DNA of 64,000 nt, taken from contig NZ_JAPRAQ010000007.1 of NCBI RefSeq assembly GCF_029989365.1, positions 124,001 to 188,000 of the forward strand. Reading direction: 5' to 3'. The notes beneath the pieces are model-generated. The model searched no databases, had not been told where the DNA came from, and worked only from the letters and a program-made list of their open reading frames with translations. How positions within the stretch are numbered: the first letter of the stretch is position 1; every line of letters starts with the position of its first letter. Positions 8,500-16,449 of this stretch are shown piece after piece. The position numbers and the translations under genes are program-made. This DNA comes from Bradyrhizobium sp. Arg816 (GTDB taxonomy: Bacteria; Pseudomonadota; Alphaproteobacteria; Rhizobiales; Xanthobacteraceae).

Positions 8500-8810
8500 A
8501 CAACTCCTACCTGATCCAGATTCTCCTGCCCAAGGAGAAAGGCGATGGCAAGCCGGTTTCACAGCGCTGGTTTGAAGAACTTCTCGAAGAGCTAAGCGGA
8601 AAGTTCGGCGGCGCGACGAGCTTTGTCCGGGCGCCGGGCCAGGGCCTGTGGCGCAGCGGCGGGGAGACCCTACGGGACAATGTCGCCGTTACAGAAGTCA
8701 TGGCAGCAAAACTCGCACCGGAGTACTGGCGGGTCCTGCATGAGCGCTTTGAGCGGGAGCTTTCACAGGAGGAGATCGTTATTCGCGCCCAGGAAATCAT
8801 TGTCCTGTGA
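8496..8810 (+). CDS. conserved hypothetical protein coupled to the cysteine hydrolase
   Basis: A 104-residue soluble protein starting MNNSYLIQILLPKEKGDG with a GTG codon that overlaps the stop of the upstream hydrolase by 4 bp. It has a central RAPGQGLWRSGG segment and an acidic helical end. The pattern (ligand-like LLP..K.....F..L..EL..KFGGAT) resembles small ferredoxin-fold subunits, but I cannot assign it. Coupling to the cysteine hydrolase suggests a shared function. Confidence 0.65.
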   Translation: MNNSYLIQILLPKEKGDGKPVSQRWFEELLEELSGKFGGATSFVRAPGQGLWRSGGETLRDNVAVTEVMAAKLAPEYWRVLHERFERELSQEEIVIRAQEIIVL

Positions 8811-8817
8811 ACGTTTA

Positions 8818-8842
8818 GGAACGGTCCTCCCGGCGGAATGTT
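8818..8842 (+). promoter_or_regulatory. EcfG-type promoter
   Basis: GGAAC (8818-8822), 16 bases, TGTT (8839-8842), 31 bp before the DUF892 start. DUF892 genes are known general stress regulon members in related bacteria. Confidence 0.6.
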
Positions 8843-8872
8843 TGCTGTCCGAAACCAAACCCGGAGGACCCC

Positions 8873-9376
8873 ATGGGCTTTTTCACCAAGGAAATCAAAA
8901 CACTCAACGACCTGTTCGTGCACACCCTGCAGGACATCTATTACGCCGAGCAGCAGATCGCGAAGAACCTGCCCGACATGATCGAGAAGGCAACAGATCC
9001 CGGCCTCAAGAACGGCTTCCAGACGCATCTTTCCGAGACCAAAGGGCAGATCACCCGCCTGGAGAAAATGTTCGAGATGCACGGCGTTGCGGCGAAGGGC
9101 GTCGACTGCCCGGCTATCGACGGCATTCTGAAAGAAGCGAGCGAAGTCGCGGGCGATATCGACGACAAGCAGGTCATGGACGCCGCCCTGATCGCGGCGG
9201 CCCAGGCCGTCGAGCACTACGAGATCACCCGCTACGGCACTCTGATCGCCTGGGCCAAGATGCTGGGCCGCGCGGATTGCGCTTCCGTCCTCCAGCAGAA
9301 CCTCGATGAGGAGAAGGCGACCGACGAGAAGCTGAACACGATGGCGCTGCGCAGCGTCAACCAGAAAGCCGCCTGA
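8873..9376 (+). CDS. DUF892 (YciE/YciF-like) ferritin-like protein
   Basis: A 167-residue four-helix protein. Characteristic segments are LNDLFVHTLQDIYYAEQQI at the N-terminus and a second helix pair with AVEHYEITRYGTL and DEEKATDEKL. These provide the Glu/His ligands of a ferritin-like dimetal site. YciF relatives are induced by stress and are thought to be oxidative or osmotic stress proteins; the reaction is unknown. An EcfG-like promoter lies upstream and it appears monocistronic. Confidence 0.85.
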   Translation: MGFFTKEIKTLNDLFVHTLQDIYYAEQQIAKNLPDMIEKATDPGLKNGFQTHLSETKGQITRLEKMFEMHGVAAKGVDCPAIDGILKEASEVAGDIDDKQVMDAALIAAAQAVEHYEITRYGTLIAWAKMLGRADCASVLQQNLDEEKATDEKLNTMALRSVNQKAA

Positions 9377-9438
9377 GCCGTTGGCGGTCCCGGGCCGCGC
9401 GCTCCCCGCGTGCGGTCCCTTATTTACTGCAGGACATT

Positions 9439-9670
9439 ATGGATCTTGAAATACTGAGGGCGGCGGCAGCGGCCATAACGATTATCGCGGCCGCCATGGT
9501 CGCAGCGAACCTCAACGCACGGATTACCGTGTGGGGGTTCGCAATCTTCATAGCGGCGTCCTTGCCTGGATAGCGGATGGTGTGCTTGAGGCGAACTGGT
9601 GGTCCAGAACACGGTCCTGCTTGTGATCAACATCCTCGGCGTATGGCGTTGGCTGCCGCGCGCCGGCTAG
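9439..9670 (+). pseudogene. small three-span membrane protein with two frameshifts
   Basis: The ORF starts MDLEILRAAAAAITIIAAAMVAANLNARITVWGFAIFIAASL and stops at once. Reading one base off gives AWIADGVLEAN, and another one-base shift gives LVVQNTVLLVINILGVWRWLPRAG with TAG at 9668-9670. Together these form the typical short Rhizobiales membrane protein of about 77 residues (ending NLFGIWRWL in homologues I recall). The span is 3n+1, consistent with two lost bases. It is either a decayed gene or a stretch with two sequence errors. Confidence 0.6.
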
Positions 9671-9683
9671 GAAGCCCGAGCAG

Positions 9684-9929
9684 CTAAGGCGTCGCGTACC
9701 GTCCCTCACGCCTGCTTACTTCCGCGATCGACCGGCCGGCGAGAGCGGCCTCGCCTGCTTCCGTCAAAGCGCCGATGGTCGTCTTACCCTTCTTGGCGCA
9801 GCGCACGAGGCTGTCCGCAATAAACGACCGGAGCTCGTGGTCCTGGCAATCGGGCCGGCCATCGCATATGCGGTCGAGAGCAGCTTCCATATTTGCGAGT
9901 GTGTGGCGATCAAAGCTTCCGAGAATCAT
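9684..9929 (-). CDS. small conserved hypothetical protein
   Basis: An 81-residue soluble protein starting MILGSFDRHTLANMEAALDRIC and containing DHELRSFIADSLVRCAKKGKTTIGALTEAG. The N-terminal pattern (FDRxTLANMExALER) is familiar from Rhizobiales proteins of unknown function. The in-frame extension upstream of 9929 is read through an EcfG-like promoter and is discounted. Confidence 0.6.
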   Translation of the reverse strand: MILGSFDRHTLANMEAALDRICDGRPDCQDHELRSFIADSLVRCAKKGKTTIGALTEAGEAALAGRSIAEVSRREGRYATP

Positions 9930-9966
9930 GGCGCTCTCCCTGCGTCGAAGGACGCGGTCGGCGACC

Positions 9967-9991
9967 AACCCCGATGTCGCCCGCCGGTTCC
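9967..9991 (-). promoter_or_regulatory. EcfG-type promoter
   Basis: On the minus strand GGAAC (9991-9987), 16 bases, GGTT (9970-9967), 38 bp before the start at 9929. A second GGAAC on the plus strand (10020-10024) faces the gene at 10054 with a weaker -10. Confidence 0.45.
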
Positions 9992-10053
9992 AATTTCGGA
10001 ACCAAAACGTTCCGGCGCCGGAACAAACCCGTGGTGCGATCCATTGGACCGGA

Positions 10054-10656
10054 ATGCCGCGCAAGCTCAAGGTCTATCAGACTTCCCAGGGATTTTTCGA
10101 TCTCGCCATTGCGGCCCCCTCGATGAAGGCTGCGCTCGAAGCATGGGGCGCGGCCAGCAACCTCTTCCACCAGGGCTTCGCGAGAGAAGCGGAGGACGAG
10201 ACGGTGATCGCCGCCGCCATGGCAAAGCCCGGTGTCGTGCTGCAGCGGCCGGTCGGATCAAGCTCCGCCTTCAGAGAGCACGCGGAGTTGCCATCCGCCG
10301 CATCGCTCGACGCACAGCCGCGCAAGAAGGAAAGACCCGGGAGGAAAGCTTCGCCGAGAACGCACGACGAGAAAGCGGAACGCAAGGCCGCGGTGAGATA
10401 CGAGAATGAGGAGCGCGCACAGAAAGCGCGCCGCGCGAAGGAAGAGGCCGAAGCTGCCAGGGCCCGCGAGAAACGCAACCAAGCAATTGAGAAGGCCCAA
10501 GCGGCGCTTCTTGAGTCAGAAGCCGATCACGAGGAAAGAGCTGACGCCATAGCGAAGGATCTGGAGGCCGCGCAGAGCCGCGCCGAGGCAGAAGACGAGC
10601 GCTGGCGCGAGCTTAGAAAGCGCCTCGAAGGCAATTTGCGGAAGGCGAAGGACTGA
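10054..10656 (+). CDS. TolA-annotated coiled-coil protein of the end-joining neighbourhood (copy 1)
   Basis: A 200-residue protein with a conserved globular N-terminus (PRKLKVYQTSQGFFDLAIAAPSMKAALEAWG..SNLFHQG..) followed by a charged Ala/Glu/Lys/Arg coiled coil from about residue 95. Such proteins are often named cell envelope biogenesis TolA only because of the coiled coil. There is no membrane anchor and no evidence for Tol function. A clear paralogue lies at 34452-35069, also beside Ku, so a link to DNA repair or stress is more plausible. The DUF72 gene starts 4 bp after its stop. Confidence 0.7.
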   Translation: MPRKLKVYQTSQGFFDLAIAAPSMKAALEAWGAASNLFHQGFAREAEDETVIAAAMAKPGVVLQRPVGSSSAFREHAELPSAASLDAQPRKKERPGRKASPRTHDEKAERKAAVRYENEERAQKARRAKEEAEAARAREKRNQAIEKAQAALLESEADHEERADAIAKDLEAAQSRAEAEDERWRELRKRLEGNLRKAKD

Positions 10657-10659
10657 CCG

Positions 10660-11583
10660 GTGCCTTCCTCATCTCCTGCCCCCATCAAACAACTGACGCT
10701 GGAGGAAAGACGCGAACGGCGCCGGCTTCGCCGCGAAAAGCAGCGCGAGAATAACATCCTGCGCGCGGCTAAGATGCACCGCGTGAGGCTCAAGATGGAG
10801 AGCGAGGGCCTTCCGCCACCGCCTGACTTGAAGAAGACAATCTTCGTCGGCTGTTCCGGCTGGCGTTACTGGAAATGGCGGGATTCTTTTTACGCGTCGG
10901 TGCCGCAGGCGAACTGGTTCCCGCATTACTCTTCAGCATTCGATACCGTCGAGATCAACGCGTCATTTTACTCATGGCCTACCGTCGCGAACGTTCAAGC
11001 CTGGCGCCGCCAGCCGGGCGGCAAGGACGTCGTCTACACCGTCAAAGTCTGCGAAATCATCACCCACGTCAAAACGTTCAAAGGCACGAAGACGCTGATC
11101 CGTGATTTTGGAGTCATCGCCGATATTCTCGGCGAGCAGATGGGCTGCTTCCTGTTCCAGCTCCCGCCGAGCTACCGGTACACAAAGGCCCGCCTCACTT
11201 CGATCGTGAGTCAGCTCGATCCTGCGCGGCGCAACGCGGTCGAGTTCAGGCACAAGAGCTGGTGGAATGAGGAAGTCTATCGTGCCTTCCGCGAGGCCGG
11301 GATCATCTTCTGCTCGTGCAGCGGCCCGCGCCTTCCTGACGAACTCGTCCGGACGGCAGATGAGGTTTACGTCCGCCTCCATGGACCCGAGCGCTGGTAC
11401 CGCCATAACTATTCGGATGAGGAGCTTTTGAAATGGGCGGACCGGATCAGGGAGAGCGGCGCGAAGCGGGCCTGGATCTATTTTAACAACGACTACGACG
11501 CCCATGCGCCGGCCAACGCGAAAACCCTGCATCGCATGCTGGCGCCTCTCCGTCCGAAACAGCGGAGACCCCGCACCGCTTAG
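10660..11583 (+). CDS. DUF72 domain protein
   Basis: A 307-residue protein starting at GTG 10660, four bases after the preceding stop. The first 55 residues are a basic helical extension. The DUF72 TIM-barrel-like domain follows: FVGCSGWRYWKWRDSFY, VEINASFYSWP, YTVKVCEIITHVK, FLFQLPPS, VEFRHKSWW and VYVRLHGPERWYR. Function is unknown in the family. The translational coupling to the coiled-coil protein repeats what I recall from end-joining gene clusters. Confidence 0.85.
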   Translation: MPSSSPAPIKQLTLEERRERRRLRREKQRENNILRAAKMHRVRLKMESEGLPPPPDLKKTIFVGCSGWRYWKWRDSFYASVPQANWFPHYSSAFDTVEINASFYSWPTVANVQAWRRQPGGKDVVYTVKVCEIITHVKTFKGTKTLIRDFGVIADILGEQMGCFLFQLPPSYRYTKARLTSIVSQLDPARRNAVEFRHKSWWNEEVYRAFREAGIIFCSCSGPRLPDELVRTADEVYVRLHGPERWYRHNYSDEELLKWADRIRESGAKRAWIYFNNDYDAHAPANAKTLHRMLAPLRPKQRRPRTA

Positions 11584-11665
11584 GAACCCCGGCCGCAGCG
11601 GGCGCTTACCCTCGGCGCCCTAATTGCGGCACCTTGGAAATTTCCAAAGTCAGTGCGGAGCGGAC

Positions 11666-11911
11666 ATGCTTTTTTGGTTTTCAGCGCTGACACTCATGGC
11701 CGATGCGCTAGAGGTCATGGATTTGCGGCTCCGGCAGTTGGCCGCGGGAAACGGCACCTCTGACGAGATGTTTCTCATGGTGACGGAGAAGCTCGACGCC
11801 GCCTCAGCGGCCGGAACGATCTTCATCCACGGCGGCGACTGCGGCCACGTCCTCGATCATTACAGGAAAATAGTCGCGGCGAATGCCCGGCGGCTGTCGG
11901 CGGGGCGTTAG
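11666..11911 (+). CDS. small conserved hypothetical protein
   Basis: An 81-residue protein starting MLFWFSALTLMADALEVMDLRLRQLA, with VTEKLDAASAAGTIF in the middle and a YRKIVAANARRL end. This matches a recurrent Rhizobiales family of unknown function (one helix-rich domain). ATG 11666 is preferred over the TTG at 11624. Its stop codon runs into the EcfG promoter of the next gene. Confidence 0.6.
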   Translation: MLFWFSALTLMADALEVMDLRLRQLAAGNGTSDEMFLMVTEKLDAASAAGTIFIHGGDCGHVLDHYRKIVAANARRLSAGR

Positions 11912-11935
11912 GAACGCTGCCGGGGAAGCGGCGTT
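11911..11935 (+). promoter_or_regulatory. EcfG-type promoter
   Basis: GGAAC (11911-11915), 16 bases, CGTT (11932-11935): a perfect consensus match 10 bp before the ATG at 11945. Confidence 0.6.
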
Positions 11936-11944
11936 TCAGCTTCT

Positions 11945-12174
11945 ATGAAACAGTTCTTCTTCGATCTTGCCGGCTCTGTTTCCGCCCATGACAGGGTCGG
12001 ACATCCATGCGTATCCCGACGCGAGGCGCAGGAGCACGCGAAGTTTATCGCGCATCGCATCCGGAACTCTCGAAGCGCGGGAACTATATCCGGGTACGGG
12101 ACGAGAGTGGCGCCGAGATTTACGAAGCGCCGATCCACCCCGAACCTTTTCACCGTTCCCCGTACGCGGCCTAG
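11945..12174 (+). pseudogene. DUF6894-like small protein, frameshifted
   Basis: The start MKQFFFDLAGSVSAHDRVGH and the middle REAQEHAKFIAHRI fit the short DUF6894 family (typically RYFFDL...D..G......A...A). The expected ending is in the other frame from about 12058: HPELSKRGNYIRVRDESGAEIYEAPI, with TAG at 12172-12174. The span is 3n+2, implying one missing base. DUF6894 proteins are about 75-80 residues and of unknown function. Another intact member is at 47715-47945. Confidence 0.6.
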
Positions 12175-12428
12175 CGCCGGGCGGTCTTCCTTTTAGCGGT
12201 CTTCTTCGCCGTACGTTTTTTCGCGGCCTTCTTTTTCTCGACGCGTACGCCCTTAAACTTCTTGGCCGTCTTTTTCTTCTTGCCTGGGCGCTTCACTGCC
12301 ATGAACTCCCCCGACTTCCTGTCGCGCTTGGTCCAGGCGCTTGCGCCGCCAATCGTGCTCTTCGTCTGAGAGCGCTTTTTCACAGCGCCTTTGCGGGCGT
12401 TGTCTCCCGTCGGCTTATTTACCGCCAT
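12171..12428 (-). CDS. very basic small protein (histone-like Lys/Arg tail)
   Basis: An 85-residue protein. The N-terminal half (MAVNKPTGDNARKGAVKKRSQ then SAWTKRDRKSGEFMAVK) matches a conserved Rhizobiales family, and the last 40 residues are nearly all Lys, Arg, Ala and Thr. GGAGG lies just before the ATG. Such proteins probably bind nucleic acid and are found next to Ku/LigD genes. Function is inferred only from composition. Confidence 0.65.
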   Translation of the reverse strand: MAVNKPTGDNARKGAVKKRSQTKSTIGGASAWTKRDRKSGEFMAVKRPGKKKKTAKKFKGVRVEKKKAAKKRTAKKTAKRKTARR

Positions 12429-12597
12429 GCATCCTCCGTCAGCAAGTTTCCCGCACATTAATGCCAGCGATTCCACGAAGTTCCAGCGATGGGAACGACT
12501 TCGCGCATGCGGGAGAGCGGGGATATCGTCTGGCTTCGCAGAGGCTCTTGACGCCGGTGCTATAAGAAAGAGGAACAAATTGATTCGGGGCTTTCCC

Positions 12598-12831
12598 ATG
12601 AAGACCAATCTCAAGCGATCATCGTCAGGTGGCAGCACCCGGCAGGCGTTTCTCACCCTGCAGGGCTGGGCCCTCGGAACGCTTATCGATCAGGGAGCCG
12701 TGACCGAGTGCGACCATCACGGGCATAGGAAAGACCGCTCGGACCCCGACGCATGGGCGAGAGCCAGGTCCGAAGCCTGGGCGCATCGCCCGCGTCGTCC
12801 TGACAAACCGCGAGCATATCATAGCCCTTGA
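12598..12831 (+). pseudogene. truncated WAxxxLxxxGAIxECxxH family gene (copy 1)
   Basis: The first about 58 codons match the family seen intact at 32710-32988: a basic start, then LQGWALGTLIDQGAVTECDHHGHRKDRSDPDAWARAR. The family C-terminus (SIGDTCPEC) is missing; the sequence runs directly into the 3' part of a ku gene in another frame. A deletion therefore joined this gene to ku at about 12776-12785. The 77-codon ORF that remains is probably not functional. Confidence 0.6.
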
Positions 12832-13208
12832 AGCCCGCGACAAAGGCCACATGGGGATGCTGCTGCGTTATCCTTACGAAGTGCGCAACGCAGCGGAATA
12901 TTTTGGCGACATTCAGGATGTTAAGATCACGAAGGACATGCTCGATCTCGCAAAACATATCGTTGAACAGAAATCCGGGCCTTTCGAGGCCGAAAAATTC
13001 GAAGACCGTTACGAGGCGGCTTTAACCGAACTTCTCGCCAAAAAGGAAGGGCGTCCCGTTGCCGGCAGCGAAGAAACAGCCTCCAAGCAACGTCGTCAGC
13101 CTTATGGATGCGCTGCGCGCAAGCATTGGCCAACAAGGGAAAGCTTCGCCCACGCCGGCTGAGCGGGGCAGAGCGAGAAAAGCTGCGAAGACCAAAAAAT
13201 CAGCATAA
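12776..13208 (+). pseudogene. ku: remnant of a ku gene (C-terminal part, frameshifted)
   Basis: The reading frame from about 12776 gives GRIARVVLTNREHIIALEARDKG and MLLRYPYEVRNAAEYFGDIQ, then KDMLDLAKHIVEQKSGPF and KFEDRYEAAL, all standard Ku core sequence. After about 13070 the Ku C-terminal tail (KKQPPSNVVSLMDALRASIG..., Lys-rich, TAA at 13206-13208) is in another frame. Roughly the first 170 residues of Ku are absent. It cannot make a working bacterial Ku homodimer. A second, nearly complete Ku lies at 35206-36140. Confidence 0.75.
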
Positions 13209-13230
13209 GCTCCGCAGGAGAGCGCAGGCT

Positions 13231-13425
13231 CTACATTTTGCCCTTTTGTTTTTCTTGGGCGCTTTTTCCATCGGAGCTTTTCGAGCGTTCTTCGAAGCGA
13301 TCCGCGCTCTTGGCAAGATCGTGCCCCGTCTTGCTCTCGGTTTTCGCCTCTTCCTTGGCCGTTGCCTCGCGCAAGCCTTTAGCGGCCCGTCCCCCCGCTT
13401 TCGATGATTTTCGTTCGTCGTCCAT
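13231..13425 (-). CDS. small charged hypothetical protein
   Basis: A 64-residue protein rich in Lys, Glu, Ser and Ala (KAGGRAAKGLREATAKEEAK..), with no hydrophobic segment and probably disordered or helical. AAAGGA lies about 9 bp upstream of the ATG. I do not recognise a family. It follows the ku remnant convergently. Confidence 0.5.
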   Translation of the reverse strand: MDDERKSSKAGGRAAKGLREATAKEEAKTESKTGHDLAKSADRFEERSKSSDGKSAQEKQKGKM

Positions 13426-13520
13426 TTCCAGGTCCTTTCTGATACGCGGTGCGATGTTCTTACGTATTGCTATTCACTGTCTTGCTGTCTGCTAAGGCTA
13501 AACGGCGCGTATGAGCCGCC

Positions 13521-13715
13521 CTAACATCCCCTGCATATACTCTTGATTTTTTTGTCCAATGCTTTGTCCGCGGGCTCGCGGAGGTCTTGGGCTGATCTGG
13601 CAGGGGTTCGCTGATCCGCCGCGGCCGATAGCCGCGCGTGGCGATCATGTCGCAGGCTCTTTGCGTCAGTCGCTTGAACGATCGCAAATCCCGAAATGAG
13701 GATCGAACAAAGCAT
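13521..13715 (-). CDS. small secreted hypothetical protein
   Basis: Starting at ATG 13715, a short signal peptide (MLCSILISGFAIVQATDA) is followed by a polar region ending DKKIKSICRGC. An in-frame TTG at 13736 would extend it by seven residues and overlap the gene upstream, whose own C-terminus ends KICKNC. The two proteins thus share a Cys-x-x-Cys-type ending. Likely periplasmic; function unknown. Confidence 0.45.
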   Translation of the reverse strand: MLCSILISGFAIVQATDAKSLRHDRHARLSAAADQRTPARSAQDLREPADKALDKKIKSICRGC

Positions 13716-13720
13716 GAGCT

Positions 13721-14224
13721 TTAGCAATTTTTGCAAATCTTCCCTACCGTTCTGTCTGGCTTGTTATTCTCTTGATCGATTTTGGCATAGCTATCCTGCT
13801 CGCTCGTCGTCGTCGGCTTCCCGATTCCTCCGGGCGCTGCACCCTGCGCGCTGGCTCCTGAAGATCCTGACGGCACGGCCGTACCGGCGGCATTCGTACC
13901 GGGTGCCTGTCGGCCACCTGCGGAGCCGTTAGTTTCTCCCGTTCCCTGATTTGAGCCAGATTGGGTTGAGCCCGCAGCATCAGTGGGATTGGCTCTGGAA
14001 GTGTCGTTCACACCCGGCGATGCTCCGCCCGGGTTTGCGGTTGACCCTGCACGGGCCGCACCAGCGCTTGATGGTGACGTTGTGCCCGTTGCCGCTCCGG
14101 ACGAGGCTGTGCCACCCGCTCCTCCACCGGCGGAGCCACCGCCTCCGCCGCCTCCGCCACCTTGAGCGAACGCGGCGCAGGGAAGGATAATTGCCAGGAC
14201 AAGCGCAAACCCAGAGACTTTCAT
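13721..14224 (-). CDS. secreted Gly/Ser/Ala-rich low-complexity protein
   Basis: A 167-residue protein with a clear signal peptide (VSGFALVLAIILPCAAFAQ), a run of nine Gly, then repeats of Gly, Ser, Thr, Asn and Ala. The C-terminal stretch DSYAKIDQENNKPDRTVGKICKNC has order. The low-complexity style resembles the frameshifted gene at 1467-1840. Probably exported to the periplasm or surface. No catalytic motif is visible. Confidence 0.6.
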   Translation of the reverse strand: MKVSGFALVLAIILPCAAFAQGGGGGGGGGSAGGGAGGTASSGAATGTTSPSSAGAARAGSTANPGGASPGVNDTSRANPTDAAGSTQSGSNQGTGETNGSAGGRQAPGTNAAGTAVPSGSSGASAQGAAPGGIGKPTTTSEQDSYAKIDQENNKPDRTVGKICKNC

Positions 14225-14366
14225 ACCGCAAGACCTTTAGCGACCAAGCGGCTTCACGTTATTTCGTTCCTATTGCAGCCCGTTGCCACCCTCACCTGCG
14301 ACGCGGTTGACGTCACCCTACCTGGCACCAACGAGCTCGGTAGTGCACCTCCAGGTATCAGGTCGA

Positions 14367-14391
14367 GGAACCTCCCCTCTAATCCGGGTTT
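14367..14391 (+). promoter_or_regulatory. possible EcfG-type promoter
   Basis: GGAAC (14367-14371) followed after 15-16 bases by GGTTT, 31 bp before the ATG at 14422. Confidence 0.4.
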
Positions 14392-14421
14392 GGTTCTCGA
14401 AGACAAACGGCGAGAACGAAG

Positions 14422-14625
14422 ATGGGAAATACTGGCGTCGGCATGCTGCTCGGCAATACTTCGGTAATCGGAGTTTGGATGCTCTTTATCGGCGCCTTTG
14501 TCCTCGGTGGGGCCATTCTATATGGCCTGCTTCAGACCGGAAGGTTGAGCCGGGGCGAGCGCGCGCAGCTTGACCCGGAATACCGAAGCGGCTCAGCGCC
14601 GGGACGATCCGCAGAAGTGACCTAG
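14422..14625 (+). CDS. small single-span membrane protein
   Basis: A 67-residue protein with one strong hydrophobic helix (VWMLFIGAFVLGGAILYGLL, about residues 18-37) and a polar C-terminal tail. Its position just before the stress-type kinase at 14656 and behind an EcfG-like promoter suggests that both are expressed together. Function unknown. Confidence 0.55.
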   Translation: MGNTGVGMLLGNTSVIGVWMLFIGAFVLGGAILYGLLQTGRLSRGERAQLDPEYRSGSAPGRSAEVT

Positions 14626-14655
14626 CTGCCTGGGCCTGGCGAAGGCTGGAAGCCG

Positions 14656-15816
14656 ATGGAAGAGCGTAAAACCGAAGGCGACGTGCTCGACAAAGTCCGG
14701 CGACACATTCGCATCCTTGTCGATATTGGTCGTCTTTCAGTTGAAGACGCAGACCTGGACCGTTTCCTGGATAAGACTGTTATCCAGATCGCGAGAGCTA
14801 TCGAGATTCACCACGTAAAAATCCTTCGATATCGTCCTGAGACGTCAGATCTTCTGTTAGTCGCAGGCGTCGGCTGGAAAGACGGTGTCGTGCGCACCGC
14901 GACGTTCTCCGTTGACTTGCGCTCGCCCCCCGGCCGGGCTTTTCAAGCAGGGGAGCCAGTAAGCATCAGAAACTTCGCCGAGCAAAACGACTTCATTCGC
15001 TCCGAATTTTTAGCCGAGCATGGCATCGTGGCCGTCAGCAACGTACCTGTACTGATAAACGGCGCTGCGTGGGGGGTTTTAGAGGTGGACAGTACGGCAC
15101 CAAGAGACTTCTCGCAGGACACCACGGAGTTTTTGACCGCTGTGGCGGCCATGATAGGTACCGTGCTGCGCCACAATGCGCGTCCTGATGAGCAAGCGCG
15201 TCTAATGGCCGCCGTGGCCGAAGCGCAAAGAGGGCAGATCTTGCTTCGGGAGATGCAACACCGCGTCAAAAATAACTTCCAGCTCGTCTTATCCTCAATC
15301 TCAATACAAAAGCGCAGGTACAGCGACCCGGAGTCGCATCGAGCCCTTGATCACGTCGCTAGCCGCATCAATGCGATTTCACTCGCGCATGATCAACTTG
15401 CTCCTCGGGCAGAAGGACAGGTCGTCAGACTATCCCATTATATCCGAGCGCTTTGTAGTGCTATCCGTAACCAGGTCGAAGAGGTGGAAGTAGAAGTTGA
15501 GTGTGACGAGCTCGAACTGACGATCGACCGAGCGCTCCCGGTGGGACTCATTCTCAATGAGACCGCAATGAACAGTATAAAGCACGCCTTCGGCTCGGGC
15601 GGAGGAAAAATCAGAGTCAAATTAATCGGGGGTGTCGATTATAGCCAAGCCCGTCTGACGGTGTCCGACAATGGACGTGGCATGGCAAACCCAAACCAAA
15701 ACGGCTCGGGCCTCAAACTGATCGCCTCCCTCGCGAGGCAAATAGGCGGCGCCATCGATCAGAGCAGTACCAGCGCGGGCACGACCACAACCCTGACATT
15801 CCCATTGATAACGTGA
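14656..15816 (+). CDS. GAF-domain sensor histidine kinase (HisKA_2 type)
   Basis: A 386-residue soluble kinase. A GAF domain spans about residues 30-178 (FLDKTVIQIARAIEIHHVKILRY ... VPVLINGAAWGVLEVD). The HisKA_2 dimerisation domain has the phosphoacceptor in LREMQHRVKNNFQLV. The ATPase domain has NETAMNSIKHAF and DNGRGM with SGLKLI. HisKA_2/HWE kinases commonly feed the PhyR-NepR-EcfG general stress pathway in alphaproteobacteria, which fits the nearby EcfG-type promoters. No membrane segment; ligand unknown. Confidence 0.85.
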   Translation: MEERKTEGDVLDKVRRHIRILVDIGRLSVEDADLDRFLDKTVIQIARAIEIHHVKILRYRPETSDLLLVAGVGWKDGVVRTATFSVDLRSPPGRAFQAGEPVSIRNFAEQNDFIRSEFLAEHGIVAVSNVPVLINGAAWGVLEVDSTAPRDFSQDTTEFLTAVAAMIGTVLRHNARPDEQARLMAAVAEAQRGQILLREMQHRVKNNFQLVLSSISIQKRRYSDPESHRALDHVASRINAISLAHDQLAPRAEGQVVRLSHYIRALCSAIRNQVEEVEVEVECDELELTIDRALPVGLILNETAMNSIKHAFGSGGGKIRVKLIGGVDYSQARLTVSDNGRGMANPNQNGSGLKLIASLARQIGGAIDQSSTSAGTTTTLTFPLIT

Positions 15817-16449
15817 CATAGGGCGCCTACTCGATCGGCGCCGGCCGACTGATCATCAAAACCAGCATTTTAATGGCCAGTACATGAGCCGCTACGGATG
15901 CAGGCTGCAAAGTTGGCGGCTCACCACCATCGCTCACTGGGTTCTTTATTCCCGACAAAGCAATCTCGGTGCAAGAAAAGCAATCACCCGAAGATTGCGC
16001 AGTTAAAGGGTAAAACGAAGCCCGGCATGCGAACACGCCGAGCTTCGTATCCGCAGAGCATGGTCGGCAAACTCTTTGGACCTGGGAGCTTTACAACGGT
16101 TCAGTGCGCTTGTCTTGATCGTTAACGAACAGTCGCGCTGTCAGCACAATGTCGATCATGCGCTTGAGCGGTTCACCTATGCAGGGCTATTTTAAGGCGG
16201 GTGCCCAAGAGCATTCAGGCACACCGCCGGAGCCGTATCCGCTCAGAAAAAAAACGTCGTCCGTCGGCGGTAGCTACTCCAGCACAGGCTCCACGTGTGT
16301 CCTTGCAAATTAATGTCGAGAACCAGATCATACCACCGCCTTTCGGAGGCAGCCGTGATGGTCAGGCCAGCGGTCCTGACTTAATGCTACTCGACAACGC
16401 GGCGGCAGGTGGGTCGTCCCATGGGTTATCTACTCTGCACCGCCTTGCG
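15817..16449. other. 633-bp intergenic stretch without a convincing gene
   Basis: Several short ORFs exist on both strands, but none has a ribosome binding site plus recognisable sequence. It separates a plus-strand kinase from the convergent oxidoreductase operon and marks a change of neighbourhood. An AT-richer patch with a run of eight A occurs near 16248. Confidence 0.5.
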
